Assembly (NCBI GenBank): GCA_015501585.1
Contig: JADNRY010000151.1
Span: forward strand, 22,501-86,500
Source of the DNA: Rhodocollybia butyracea
Lineage: Eukaryota; Basidiomycota; Agaricomycetes; Agaricales; Omphalotaceae
Length of the DNA stretch: 64,000 nucleotides
Reading direction: 5' to 3'
Shown here in pieces: positions 1 to 9,575 of the stretch; position 1 is the stretch's first letter; the number at the start of each line of letters is the position of its first letter. Under the pieces are notes generated by a model. That model worked only from the letters and a program-made list of their open reading frames with translations. It was not told the DNA's origin and made no database searches. The translations under genes and the position numbers were made by a program.

Positions 1-1317
1 ACCTGGGACCGATGCCTGCTCCTTATGCCAGTTCTCATCTGCAATATCCAGGTTACCACCAGCCCTTTACACAGCATCAGTCTCCCTCGCACCCGGTCAC
101 TCCTGCACACCAGTGGCCCATGGCCCCTGCCCCTCAATTTCAACAGTGGCTGGATTCACGTTATGCAGCGCAGCCTACATATAGCTACCCCTTTGCTCCT
201 TACTACCCACAGTCCTATCAGCCTTATGGTTATGGCCAGTACAGTTTTCCACCCCCTCCGGTAGCTCCGCCATTGGCCGCCCCTACCCATCCTGCCTCAT
301 CCTCAGCGGGATCTTCCTCAAAGAGCGCAAAGATGTGGAAGGACCCCACTGATGCTGTGGTGGAACCTGGGTCACAGCCTTTTCAGGAACACCATTGCAT
401 TAACGCGGATATTGCCACTGCTCTCCGCGCTGGCCTTGTTTTGTTTATTCCTATTGCTCTCTTCGCTACTAAGTACAATGATGAGTGCATGAGGAGAGTG
501 GCTGAGGCGGGCGAGTCACTGCATTTTGCTCCCTCCGGGGAGGGCCTGCAGATGAAAAAGTCTAAGGTCTTCACAGATGTTCCTGTTGATGACATTGAGC
601 CTGCAGACTTCATGTCTGTTGTGCATAATGTCCCCAGGTTCTTGCATGAACACTTTGTCCTGGGTACCTTCACTGAGGTCGACTCCCCTTTGGCTCTGAA
701 CATTGCAGCAATGTGGGCTCGCTTTTTTTGAGGTCATTCTTGACCGTCCTGATTATGATCTTTTCTTTGGCACCTATATCTATTATCTGGATGAGTGTTG
801 GAGGACGTGGTTTGCTCACCCTCAGGAGAACAGCCCAGGATTGACATCTTCCACAAACGCCTCTGGCAACGCATCCATAACAAGTGTCAGGCGGCTTATG
901 ATATTAAGTTTGCCTACTGTAGACAGCCTCCTGTTGCTGCCGATTGATCCTCCTCAAATTCCACATCTGGCTCTGGCTCTGGCTCCTTTCATAGGCAGGG
1001 CCTCATCCTCACGAAGCTCCTCTGTTGCCCACTTGGAAGCACTCAAAGTGCCCTCAAATTCCAACTGTTGCATGGTCTGTGGTTCCGCAGATCACGACTA
1101 CTCCATCACCTGCAAAAGGCCTCGGACCACATCAAGCTCAATGGCAGCAAGTGGGTCAATGCCTCTGGCCAATAATTGGCTTGGTTCATACTGGTATGTG
1201 AAAGGCGCTAGAAAACAACCTAACAAATACAAGACTGCGCCTAACCAGACTATCAATTTATTTAAAGGGAGTGAGGCTGGATTGTCAAAGATTCCCCAAA
1301 GAAGGTTAAGATATTGA
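1..1317 (+). pseudogene. Decayed gag-like ORF of a basidiomycete retroelement
   Basis: The first part (12-731) reads as a Pro/Tyr/Gln-rich N-terminus, then a folded region around residues 110-235. At about 711-722 a run of seven T shifts the frame; the continuation (ILDRPDYDLFFGTYIYYLDE) is open in another frame from 703. A further frame change follows near 835, and around 1060-1115 there is a zinc-knuckle-like Cys/His cluster (CMVCGSADHD), followed in another frame by KLNGSKWVNASGQ. This order (low-complexity head, helical core, Cys/His motif) resembles the gag-like ORF that accompanies DIRS-type or tyrosine-recombinase elements in mushrooms. That link is by remembered similarity and by the recombinase remnant that follows. 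The left edge is cut by the window. It is not functional as it stands. Confidence 0.5.
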
Positions 1318-1799
1318 ATGTAAGATGATACACCAGCCAGTGTAGTGAAACAACTGAACTAGCGTAGTGCGACAAGGTCTAGTAAGTTCTATGAACTGAA
1401 CTAGCATAGGCTATTGTCTAAGTTGTGCACATATGTCCAACCAAAAACCCAAATAACCAAATAACCATGTGTGTGTGTTTGTGTGTCCAATGATAACCAA
1501 AACCAAAACCAATACAACACAACTAGGACACTCCTGGGCAAACTCTGGCTCCAGCTAGTGTAACGCCGTAACGTCCCTGACCAAACTCTGGGTCAAGCTA
1601 CAAAACTGTGAGTGAACTTAATCACTAGGAACTCGTACCACAATCTTAGTGGCTCGCTAATACTTGTTAAGAGCTAGCTAAGGAACCCTCACTCTGGAGC
1701 CGAATAATTCCTTACTAGAAGCCGTCCCCTCTAAGGAAGCAACTAGATTCATGCAAAAGATCTAACTCAATGTTAAACATTGTTTGACATTTCTTGCCC
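1318..1799. other. Spacer between gag-like and recombinase remnants
   Basis: No open coding region is seen. It contains a short GT-rich stretch near 1468-1485. A reverse transcriptase/RNase H module would be expected here if the flanking genes belonged to a complete DIRS-like element; none is present, so it is either deleted or the element was never of that type. Confidence 0.4.
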
Positions 1800-2266
1800 A
1801 CTTTTCCTTCACACTCTCTCCATGAATTTCACGCTCACTCAATGTACTCTTACACATCCGTCCACTCACTTTTGACTTCTCAACTTCTGCACTCACAACG
1901 CTCTGTCCTGGTGCCTTCACTTTGCAGGTCTCACTCTATGCCATCTGGCGAGCTCATCGGTGTCTCATTACACAAGGTATTTGCATTCATTTGAGCAAAC
2001 ACAGTCAGTGAACTTGAAATCAACAATCACGAAGAAAGACAGCGCAGTCAAGAGGTTTCTCACCTGGTGCTCAGATAATGGACTTGACACCCAGCAATGT
2101 CTCCCTGCCTCTGAGGTCACCCTCTGCGAGTATGCCAACTCTTTCGCTGGTATCACTTCCAGAGGCACAGCTCATTTTCACATCTCCACTGTGAAAGGCT
2201 GGACTGAGCGTAAGGGTCATGTCTGGCAAGGTGGACCCACCCTTCGTAACATGCTCAGTGGAGTCG

Positions 2267-2519
2267 TATAACGCGCCCTATGGGCAAAGTCCTTCAGAAC
2301 ACCGGTGAACACGACAAATAGGATACTATTGTGTGTACGACGGTGTAAAAGACTAACTAGACTCTTAAGTAATCGTACGATACTTATAGTAACGGATTTA
2401 TTATATAATTAATAATAAATAGAATGATAAGATAGACCGTTTGGTCTATCGGCGGCGTCTAGGATGACCGTATCGCCGGATACGGTCAGTGGTGATTATG
2501 GAGAGGCGGAGGCGTTACA
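2267..2519 (-). repeat. 3' LTR of gag-only element copy 1
   Basis: This is 253 bp, reading TGTAACGCC at its 5' end and GCGTTATA at its 3' end on the minus strand. It matches 6126-6378 with few differences and also matches both LTRs of copy 2. It contains the short palindrome ACCGTATCGCCGGATACGGT. Confidence 0.9.
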
Positions 2520-2859
2520 CCCTCCCCCACCAGATTAACATCAGGGATGTGAATCAAAAATGGTAATGACATCATCACCATCCAAACCATTTTTAATTTG
2601 GTTTAACATAGAATGATCCCGTATCAAGTACGGGATTAATTGATGCGGCGCATCAGATTTTCGGACTTGTCCAAATCAAATGATAGTGGGGCGTACCACT
2701 AGAGCATGATTTGATTCGGAAATGTCCGAATGTTCAACACGCAGACTCGGAAGTTTCCGAGTATTGCTTAATGAGGATTCTCAGTGAGAATCCGGGCTGA
2801 GGATAAGTAGTGATGCCCAGGTAAGGCATATTACCTGGGCGTCGGAATAAACCAATAAA

Positions 2860-4035
2860 TCATTCGGAAGGTTTATCCTTTCCGATACTTAAGGAGGTGT
2901 CCTCCTCGATTGGCTCAAGAACATTTTTAATGTTCTCGGTGTCCGACTCATCGGGGTGTTCTGATGATTCAAGTTCATTGTCTCTATTCCTAGAAGAGAC
3001 ATAATATTTAGTGAGGGCCGTGTGGTCCTCAATGCGTGTGACGGCTCTGACCATCACTTCTAATTTGGCATACTCCGGAACGATCCCCTCGTTCGTGAGT
3101 TGCCTGATAATATTGAAGGGTAATCCCTCAATGAACCGTTTCCGCATTGTTGCATCATCCGGTGTTTGGAGCATCCGTGATGCCCATCGTGTAAGTGAGG
3201 AATAATAATCCCTCACACCCGTATCGGGTGAATACTCAATAAGGTCAAACTGCCGTGCAGCTTGATGAATGGTTGTTGCTTGGATGCAACGATCAAAGAC
3301 ACCAATGATGGCGCCTTCAAATGTCCACTTAAGGACAGTGCGGTGTATACCAGCGACTTCGTTGTTATACCAGTCAAGGGCTTTGCCCTTTAGAAACATG
3401 CCAAGCACGGCAGTCCGTGTAGCATCGTAATCGTCACCGCACATGCGGTTGACTACCATCCATTGGAGAAGTGACATTAGCCACCGCTCGAAGACATCGA
3501 CATCCGGAGATCCATCATAGACCTCCGGAGATGGAACTTTAAGAGCTTTACGGCTCTCAATGGGAGGGATAGGATTCCCTACCTTATCTCGAATTTGTTT
3601 ACGGTACACTTTGTGTACCTTGTGTTTCCATCGGGAACGACGTTCGTCGTCACCTGTTGTTTCTCGCATCTTAGATGCAAGTGAGCGCAGTAATTTATGC
3701 TGCTCATTTTTAGTAATTTTACCCTTGCAGGTAGCAAATTTGTCTAGCCAAGAGGCATTAGACGATGAGTCAGTATTTGACTCAGTGTCACTTGGGTCCG
3801 ATGATTCATCTGACCATGGGCTGCGTTTGCGGCCTTTGGATTTAGCACTCTTGTGCTTCCTCCCCCCTTCACGGGATTTTTTGCTAGGCGCTTTCGCTCC
3901 GGCATTATTGCTTGGTCCTGGAAAGGACTCAGCGGGTGGAATGTAAAATCGATCCCAGATTTCTCTGGGAGTAGTCAATTTATCAACGGGTATTCCGTCG
4001 ACATTATATCCCACCATTTGGTCGGACTCATCCAA
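2860..4035 (-). CDS. Gag protein of gag-only LTR element, copy 1
   Basis: The frame is open for about 391 codons. The N-terminal third is charged and low-complexity (SPWSDESSDPSDTESNTDSS). The middle and C-terminal half carry a retrotransposon Gag core: KGKALDWYNNEVAG, a WTFEGAIIGVFDRCI helix, an RQFDLIEYSPDTGVRDYYSS segment and MRKRFIEGLP, the usual order in Ty3/gypsy capsid domains (Retrotrans_gag). No CCHC knuckle follows and the protein ends in an acidic tail. Gag would form the particle that packages the RNA. The open frame has no clear ATG at its first codon; the first internal Met is seven residues in. The upstream frame (ORF1) overlaps it in another phase, probably after a deletion that separated what was one protein (see 4143-5025). 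Confidence 0.8.
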   Translation of the reverse strand: MDESDQMVGYNVDGIPVDKLTTPREIWDRFYIPPAESFPGPSNNAGAKAPSKKSREGGRKHKSAKSKGRKRSPWSDESSDPSDTESNTDSSSNASWLDKFATCKGKITKNEQHKLLRSLASKMRETTGDDERRSRWKHKVHKVYRKQIRDKVGNPIPPIESRKALKVPSPEVYDGSPDVDVFERWLMSLLQWMVVNRMCGDDYDATRTAVLGMFLKGKALDWYNNEVAGIHRTVLKWTFEGAIIGVFDRCIQATTIHQAARQFDLIEYSPDTGVRDYYSSLTRWASRMLQTPDDATMRKRFIEGLPFNIIRQLTNEGIVPEYAKLEVMVRAVTRIEDHTALTKYYVSSRNRDNELESSEHPDESDTENIKNVLEPIEEDTSLSIGKDKPSE

Positions 4036-4142
4036 TCTTTAGCTACTCCCAACGGAAGCGGCTGTGGTTGCAACTCGGCCAATACCGTTGGTACTGGCAT
4101 TGAACTTGGCTCTGGCGCATTGCTGGGCGGCAATTTGGGCAG

Positions 4143-5025
4143 TACGGTACCCTTCCGGTAGTTCCTACTACCATATCCATCGCCCCAGCGACACAAAGTG
4201 TTGCCCATCCGGTAGTACACACTACCGTAAGACTGCCCAAATTGCCGCCCAGCAATGCGCCAGAGCCAAGTTCAATGCCAGTACCAACGGTATTGGCCGA
4301 GTTGCAACCACAGCCGCTTCCGTTGGGAGTAGCTAAAGATTGGATGAGTCGCATAGCGATTCAACGCCAACATAACACCAGTCTCCGAGATTTCGGATTC
4401 GTGCCATCTGGGCTTCCCGACCAAATGGTGGGATATAATGTCGACGGAATACCCGTTGATAAATTGACTACTCCCAGAGAAATCTGGGATCGATTTTACA
4501 TTCCACCCGCTGAGTCCTTTCCAGGACCAAGCAATAATGCCGGAGCGAAAGCGCCTAGCAAAAAATCCCGTGAAGGGGGGAGGAAGCACAAGAGTGCTAA
4601 ATCCAAAGGCCGCTAACGCAGGCCATGGTCGGATGAATCATCTGACTCTAGTGATACCGAGTCAAATACTGACTCTTCGGAATTTGCTACCCGTAAGGGT
4701 AAAATTACTCCTAATGAGCGCCGTAAAATACTGCGTTCACTTGCATCTAAGATGCGAGAAACAACAGGTGACGACGAACGTCGTTCCCGATGGAAACACA
4801 AGGTACACAAAGTGTACCGTAAACAAATTCGAGATAAGGTAGGGAATCCTATCCCTCCCATTGAGAGCCGTAAAGCTCTTAAAGTTCCATCTCCGGAGGT
4901 CTATGATGGATCTCCGGATGTCGATGTCTTCGAGCGGTGGCTAATGTCACTTCTCCAATGGATGGTAGTCAACCGCATGTGCGGTGACGATTACGATGCT
5001 ACACGGACTGCCGTGCTTGGCATAT
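4143..5025 (+). other. Inverted, divergent partial copy of the gag-only element inside copy 1
   Basis: About 880 bp in the opposite orientation to the surrounding element. It carries the end of ORF1 and the first half of gag up to TAVLG, where it stops abruptly. It is bounded by an inverted repeat of about 31 bp (about 4147-4177 and 5024-5056). It is not a copy of the adjacent gag: it has a 67-bp stretch (about 4349-4415) absent from the other copies and different codons around 4620-4720. With the 67 bp present, ORF1 and gag read as one frame (4242-4616), then a stop replaces an Arg codon. Its likely origin is template switching between two element RNAs during reverse transcription. Confidence 0.75.
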
Positions 5026-5958
5026 GGTAGTAGGAACTACCGGAAGGGTACCGTGTTGTGGTCCCATACTGGAATGATTTCCAGTAGTGTTTGGTACAAC
5101 TATTGGAGGTGTAATAATATTGGGTACCATTGGCGCCCTTGCAGTAGGGAAGTACATTGTACTTTCCTGTGGTGGTATCGCTACTACCTGATTGAAGTTA
5201 CGAGGTAACTTTGGTTCACTTTTAATGTTCACCGCGCTTTGTGGTGAGCAAGATTTGGTCACCGGTAATGGCCTGGGACCTTGCAGTGTCAGAGACGCTG
5301 CCTCCGCATTGGGACTCTGTCTCATGCGGGATGTGTAGATGGGTGTCGGTATAGTTACTGACACTGGTGCGTATTCCTGTTGGAATACAGGAACATGACG
5401 GGGTGACTTGGTCATCCCTTGTGAATACTGTTCATCCAACAGTGATTGTTGGACTGACGGTGCCTTGGGCACAGTCTCACGCCATTGGCGTACCGAGTTG
5501 TTTGTCTCGGTATGAATATATGGTGTTGCGTTGTGCAATACCGGTGGTGTGACGGTAGGCCGTCTCGGTGTGGGTGCAGCAATAGTGGTTCTATTGCTGT
5601 TTCTTGATGAAGAAGATCTTTCTTCATCAGATCAGATGCTAGATGCATCCCATTTCTCAGTTATATTGAGGATACGATTGAGTACTTGCGTACTCTTGTC
5701 AAGTGATGCCGCTACATCTCGTAGCGCAGAAGAAATCTCACTTAAACCCTCTCGGGTCGGCCGTTTCTTATGAATAGTCATATACTGTTCATTAGGTGGA
5801 CTCTTGTCCTGCCTGTAGTGCCGTCCTTCAGACGCACGCACGGAATGAGTCGCTGATGCGACTGAATAGATTGATTGTGGTGACACGTCACCACGAATGG
5901 AAGGTGCGCGATCGCGCATGCTCCGATATGACTTCTCTGATTGATTTCGAGAGGTCAT
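4999..5958 (-). pseudogene. ORF1 (N-terminal, Gag-associated) of gag-only element, copy 1
   Basis: It starts with MTSRNQSEKSYRS at 5958 and is rich in Ser, Arg and Pro. After NITEKWDASSI an in-frame TGA interrupts it at about 5632-5634; the same frame then stays open to about 4999 (HNATPYIHTETNNSVRQW). The same TGA is at the same codon in copy 2, so it was inherited by both. The C-terminal part is lost where the inverted segment begins. No known domain is recognised. It probably formed the N-terminal part of a longer Gag polyprotein; a basic/disordered RNA-binding role would be a guess. Confidence 0.6.
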
Positions 5959-6125
5959 TGAGACAGCAAATGATATAGCGGGACGGAAAAATGGAGCGGG
6001 TTTGTGTAGATTGTGTAGTGAGTTGGAATAATGGTTGTTATACTTGGTAGTATAACTGTTTTTAGCTTGTTAAACTAATAGCTTTGTGTTATTCACACAA
6101 TAGTAATTTTTGATGTTCAAAAAAG

Positions 6126-6378
6126 TATAACGCGCCCTATGGGCAAAGTCCTTAAGAACACCGGTGAACACAACAAATAGGATACTATTGTGTGTACAAC
6201 GGTGTAAAAGACTAACTAGACTCTTAAGTAATCGTACGATACTTATAGTAACAGATTTATTATATAATTAATAATAAATAGAATGATAAGATAGACCATT
6301 TGGTCTATCGGCGGCGTCTAGGATGACCGTATCGCCGGATACGGTCAGTGGTGATTATGGAGAGGCGGAGGCGTTACA
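6126..6378 (-). repeat. 5' LTR of gag-only element copy 1
   Basis: A 253-bp direct copy of 2267-2519. A handful of substitutions between the two (for example near 2312/6172 and 2338/6198) show that some time has passed since insertion. Confidence 0.9.
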
Positions 6379-6552
6379 AGTCAAACATTGCGCTCCTGCT
6401 TCCTCCTTCTGTGCTGAATGCCCCCCTGTCAGGGAGGAATTCCTTGAGCACCTTCACAATGACCTTGATACTTCCATTGGCTTGAATGCCTGCGTTTGTG
6501 CTGTTGCAGATGCGTCTTTCTTTGGCCAAATCTGTGTAGGTGAAGTTCTTCC

Positions 6553-7190
6553 TGTAGTAGGGCTAGATAGCCCTCTCATTGATATTCCATTTCTCCCCAT
6601 TTTCATTGTTACCTTATTTTATTATAGTATATTGGCCGGTATGGGATCTAGATACTGGATTGGCAGCAGGATCCGGACTGCCACCAACATTGCAATACCT
6701 TGAGCAAGTGTTGTATAAGCTACAGAGCTTTGTCCACTCTGTTAGCTGGTGTCGGGGGATTGCGCTAAGCGGTATCCCAATCCTGTCTGCTGATTGAGGA
6801 TCTCAGGGAACAGATTGGTCTGACTCAAGGATAATTATCTCTCTTTTTGATCACTTTGTCATTGTACTTCTTTTCTTTGTTTACCTATATTTAGTAGCTA
6901 CTTCACTGTCATATAAAGTACGATGTCAAGTAGAAATCCACTCTTTTCCCCCCTTTGTCCGGAACTGTCATCTCTCAGAGGCCAACAAGACAGTCTTATT
7001 GAGTGTCCGTCATTGTCTACAGTGTAGCAATGCGTATACTTACTTGAAGTTAAGTGTTTCTTATCGTACTTTCCTTTCTCGCTACTCGACAAGGCTTTGC
7101 AGTCTGTGGACGCATTGTCTTCTTTATTTTACAGGTAGACTACTTTCCCGATCCCGACTGACGATCCTAGAGTCTATCCGCAGACTCACA
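6553..7190. mobile_element. 638-bp interspersed repeat inserted in recombinase gene
   Basis: This matches 30090-30700 along its whole length (shared TGTAGTAG start, shared block ATTCCATTTCTCCCCATTTT, shared block CTGTTAGCTGGTGTCGGGGG, shared CCCGATCCCGACTGAC near the right end). It begins TGTAG and ends ACA. It carries no long open frame. Being far longer than local introns and present elsewhere, it is read as a non-autonomous insertion rather than an intron. No convincing target duplication is visible here. Confidence 0.6.
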
Positions 7191-7751
7191 TACTCCTCCA
7201 CATTCCCACCTCTCCAAACATCTCCAAACATCGACCAATATGTCCCTTCCAAACATCCCCTAGTCTTGTCCCTTTCCCCTCCCAGTGCCAAAGGTACTAG
7301 GAAGCTTCACCTCCCTTGTACCAAGACACACCAACACAAAGGCGATGATGTTGTTCTCACCCATCAGGAATCCATCACTGACCCCATTGACGCCATCAAC
7401 CACCATCTCCTCGTTAATCAGCTCTCCCCTTCCTCGCCTCCCTTCTCATACATTGATGTGTTGGGTGAACACCGAGTTCTCACCAAGAAGCTTCTTCTTT
7501 CGGTGTGCAACTCGGTTTGGGCTGCTCATGGAATCCCTTGTATCACAGGCCACTCTTTCCGCATCAGAGGAACAACTCATTACCTCCTTAATGGTGTCAG
7601 CCCCAATGTTGTAGCTGCACTGGGCAGGTGGAAGTCCAATGCATTCTTGTTTTACTGGAGGAACCTAGATTCGCTTGCCTCTATTCACTTACACCATCAT
7701 CACTCCCGCTCCACATACTCAAACAGGCTCAATATGCACCATCATGGCTAA

Positions 7752-7993
7752 GCACATCTGCATCTCAGATTTTGTCCCTCTCTGTACATCACACTATTTC
7801 TGTCCATACACTGTACATGCCTTTCTCATTATTATCACACTTTAACACATAACAATTATCAAACTTACATTCGCTGCAATGATATTACATTTGGATTCGT
7901 ATTCAGATTACTGTCAGTAGGGATGATGTCTTCATATAGTTGAGGTTATGTGGCAAATGGAAAAAATTATTCATTCCTCATCGCCTTGTAATG
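7752..7993. other. Short spacer, nothing recognised
   Basis: AT-rich stretch downstream of the recombinase remnant. On the minus strand it contains a run of six T about 25 nt past the tRNA 3' end, suitable as a Pol III terminator. Confidence 0.4.
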
Positions 7994-8093
7994 TGCTCAA
8001 AGGAGGATTTGAACCTCCCTCTCCTTGAATAAATTCCAAAGTCATTTTTGGATGGGTGTATTAATCCGAGGTGTCATAACCACTCGACCATAT
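7994..8093 (-). tRNA. tRNA gene (Leu/Ser-like), 5' end split off by LTR element
   Basis: On the minus strand the sequence has a perfect A box (TGGTCGAGTGG), a perfect B box (GGTTCAAATCC) inside a T arm with 5-bp stem GGAGG/CCTCC, and a 3' acceptor strand TTGAGCA. The pairing 5' strand TGCTCA lies on the far side of the gypsy element, at 20697-20702, once the CATAT duplication is counted once. The rejoined gene would be about 105 nt, which suits a long-variable-arm tRNA or one with an intron. A UAA anticodon (Leu) fits one folding, but I could not find a good 3' anticodon stem, so identity is open. The insertion falls at about position 7 of the tRNA, cutting its 5' end. Confidence 0.62.
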
Positions 8094-9035
8094 TGTGAAG
8101 AGTCGAGTACGAATCTCCTTTGCCACCAATGTCAATAGGTTCAGTAAGTAACTGGTTCACTAGGCAATGAATTAGCCTAGGGGTTGAAATATATTTAATG
8201 AATACAATCTAAAGAATTATCGTTAGGGCGTAAGTATTACTGGGAAAGCTTCAGTAATCTTCAGGGTTGCTGGGATAATTCAAGCGTTGATACTATTGGT
8301 AAGTCGTCAATAGTATTCGAGGTTTCGAGTCTTCACTATATTGGGATTGACGTCAATATAGGCTTCAAACTATCCACTTATCTGGTATGTACTCAGTAAG
8401 TATTTAGTTAGGGATGTATGTACTCAAGGATATTCACTCAAGTAAAGTTCAGTTGCAAGTAAGGTGTATTCACGTAGTGATGGTTACAAAATAAGAAGTC
8501 TGGGGAACCAGAATCGAAATACTAAGCTTTTTATAGTGTTTCGGTATACTCCCGGTTCCTTAGTTATGACTCGTTCTAACTAATGGTGACTTTTCTACTT
8601 ATACATACTAATACTTAATAACTATTACAACTTATGAATTCCTAAGTGTAATAATGACTCGTTGTGCAACCGAGTTGACTGTATTTGAGCGCGTCGTGAC
8701 TATCAAAGTCTAATTGCGCTCCGATCGGTGGTGAAATCCCAAATGGGAATCATTGATCTGATTGATCAATTGTTGATTTCGTTGGTGGGCGGCCGATCGT
8801 AACACAATAAGTAAGCGCTAGTCGAGCGCTTACTTCCCTTCTTTACTTCGAATCACACCCCATCGTACCAATATCATATACAAGTACCTTAGATACAAGT
8901 ATTAACCAAGACCTTGTCAATAATCCCTAAGTACAATTATCCAGTGAATGTATCTAGTACCTTGGAGTGTTACTGGGGAAATGGAAATGTGATACTTGAA
9001 AGAATATGCTGTGATCGTTGGCTCGATTCCTGACA
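8094..9035 (-). repeat. 3' LTR of the gypsy element
   Basis: 942 bp. On the minus strand it starts TGTCAGGAATCG and ends CGACTCTTCACA. It has the same length as 19751-20692 and I saw no differences. It contains TATA-like AT-rich blocks and the palindromic GTAAGCGCTagtcgAGCGCTTAC (8812-8834). Confidence 0.95.
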
Positions 9036-9050
9036 GTATTTCCCCCTTCA
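9036..9050 (-). other. Polypurine tract of the gypsy element
   Basis: On the minus strand the bases just before the 3' LTR read GAAGGGGGAAATAC, a purine-rich primer site for plus-strand DNA synthesis directly abutting the LTR's TG. Confidence 0.75.
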
Positions 9051-9493
9051 ATAAGACCGAGCCTTCGAGGTCTGATTTCCGTAAACTTCATGTACAATTT
9101 GCAATTGTTTAATCATGGGATTAATAGCTGTTCTTTAATCTCTCACACTAATCTCGGGTATGAGAATATAGTAGGTGGAATTTCTTGGAGATTGTGAGTA
9201 GGCTAACGATAGCTTCGACATTTCCTGACGTCGGTTAGGTGGTTTTATCCCGATGTTTGCCTCGTTTCATTAGGGTGACCTACTCCTGTGAACAGCTTTG
9301 CTTGATTTGGATTTATTCCAGGAGATTTTGGGGTCGATATCGTGTGGGCCTCCTTATCCTCTACGAGTCATTAATCCTTAATTATTCTGGAAGTCGGTTC
9401 ATTGTCCCGCATTGCGCAATTTTCATCGATTTGCGAACCATAGAAGGTATGTTATTCATTTAACACCTTCCCGGAGGATGCCAAATCCAACCT

Positions 9494-9501
9494 TATAAAA
9501 G
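9494..9501 (+). promoter_or_regulatory. TATA box of the antisense gene
   Basis: TATAAAAG lies 82 bp before the ATG at 9576, oriented for the plus-strand gene and opposite to the retrotransposon. Spacing to a start site and ATG is normal for a fungal Pol II gene, implying that the antisense gene has its own promoter inside the element. Confidence 0.55.
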
Positions 9502-9575
9502 CACTGATATTTGGGTACTTATGGTCCAGGTCCTTGTTGTCCTTCGCGCCTTGAAACGCTCTATCATTTCCACTC

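Larger units (their letters stand above)
2267..6378 (-). mobile_element. Gag-only LTR retrotransposon (TR-GAG type), copy 1, rearranged
   Basis: Two direct 253-bp LTRs (2267-2519 and 6126-6378) bound a minus-strand element whose only recognisable protein is Gag. A purine tract lies just inside the 3' LTR (about 2520-2535 on the minus strand). Flanks are AGTCG (2262-2266) and AGTCA (6379-6383), a 5-bp target duplication with one change. The insertion sits inside the recombinase gene. No protease, reverse transcriptase, RNase H or integrase is present, so the element must depend on enzymes from another element. It is 816 bp longer than copy 2 (20787-24082) because it carries an inverted internal segment (4143-5025). 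Confidence 0.88.
1800..7751 (+). pseudogene. Tyrosine recombinase (Crypton/DIRS type), split by two insertions
   Basis: Three coding pieces run in order. About 1860-2266 holds an N-terminal SAM-like core-binding region (KDSAVKRFLTWCSDNGL). The piece from 6379 to 6552 continues it exactly once the LTR element and one target-site copy are removed. The piece 7191-7751 holds the C-terminal catalytic part, with the His-x-x-Arg box in GHSFRIRG, then GRWKSNAFLFYW with the expected tyrosine. Such enzymes cut and rejoin DNA through a covalent Tyr link. The position where the first catalytic Arg is expected (before VGEVLP, about 6532-6540) reads Cys, a change that would kill activity and fits a CGT to TGT transition. 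The first break is the gag-only element at 2267-6378, the second a 638-bp repeat at 6553-7190. The frame does not simply rejoin across the second break, so extra indels are likely. Confidence 0.68.

Noticed and set aside
6553..7190. A 638-bp intron of the recombinase gene
   Set aside because: Introns in this window are about 46-172 bp and the same sequence is found at 30090-30700 in an unrelated place.
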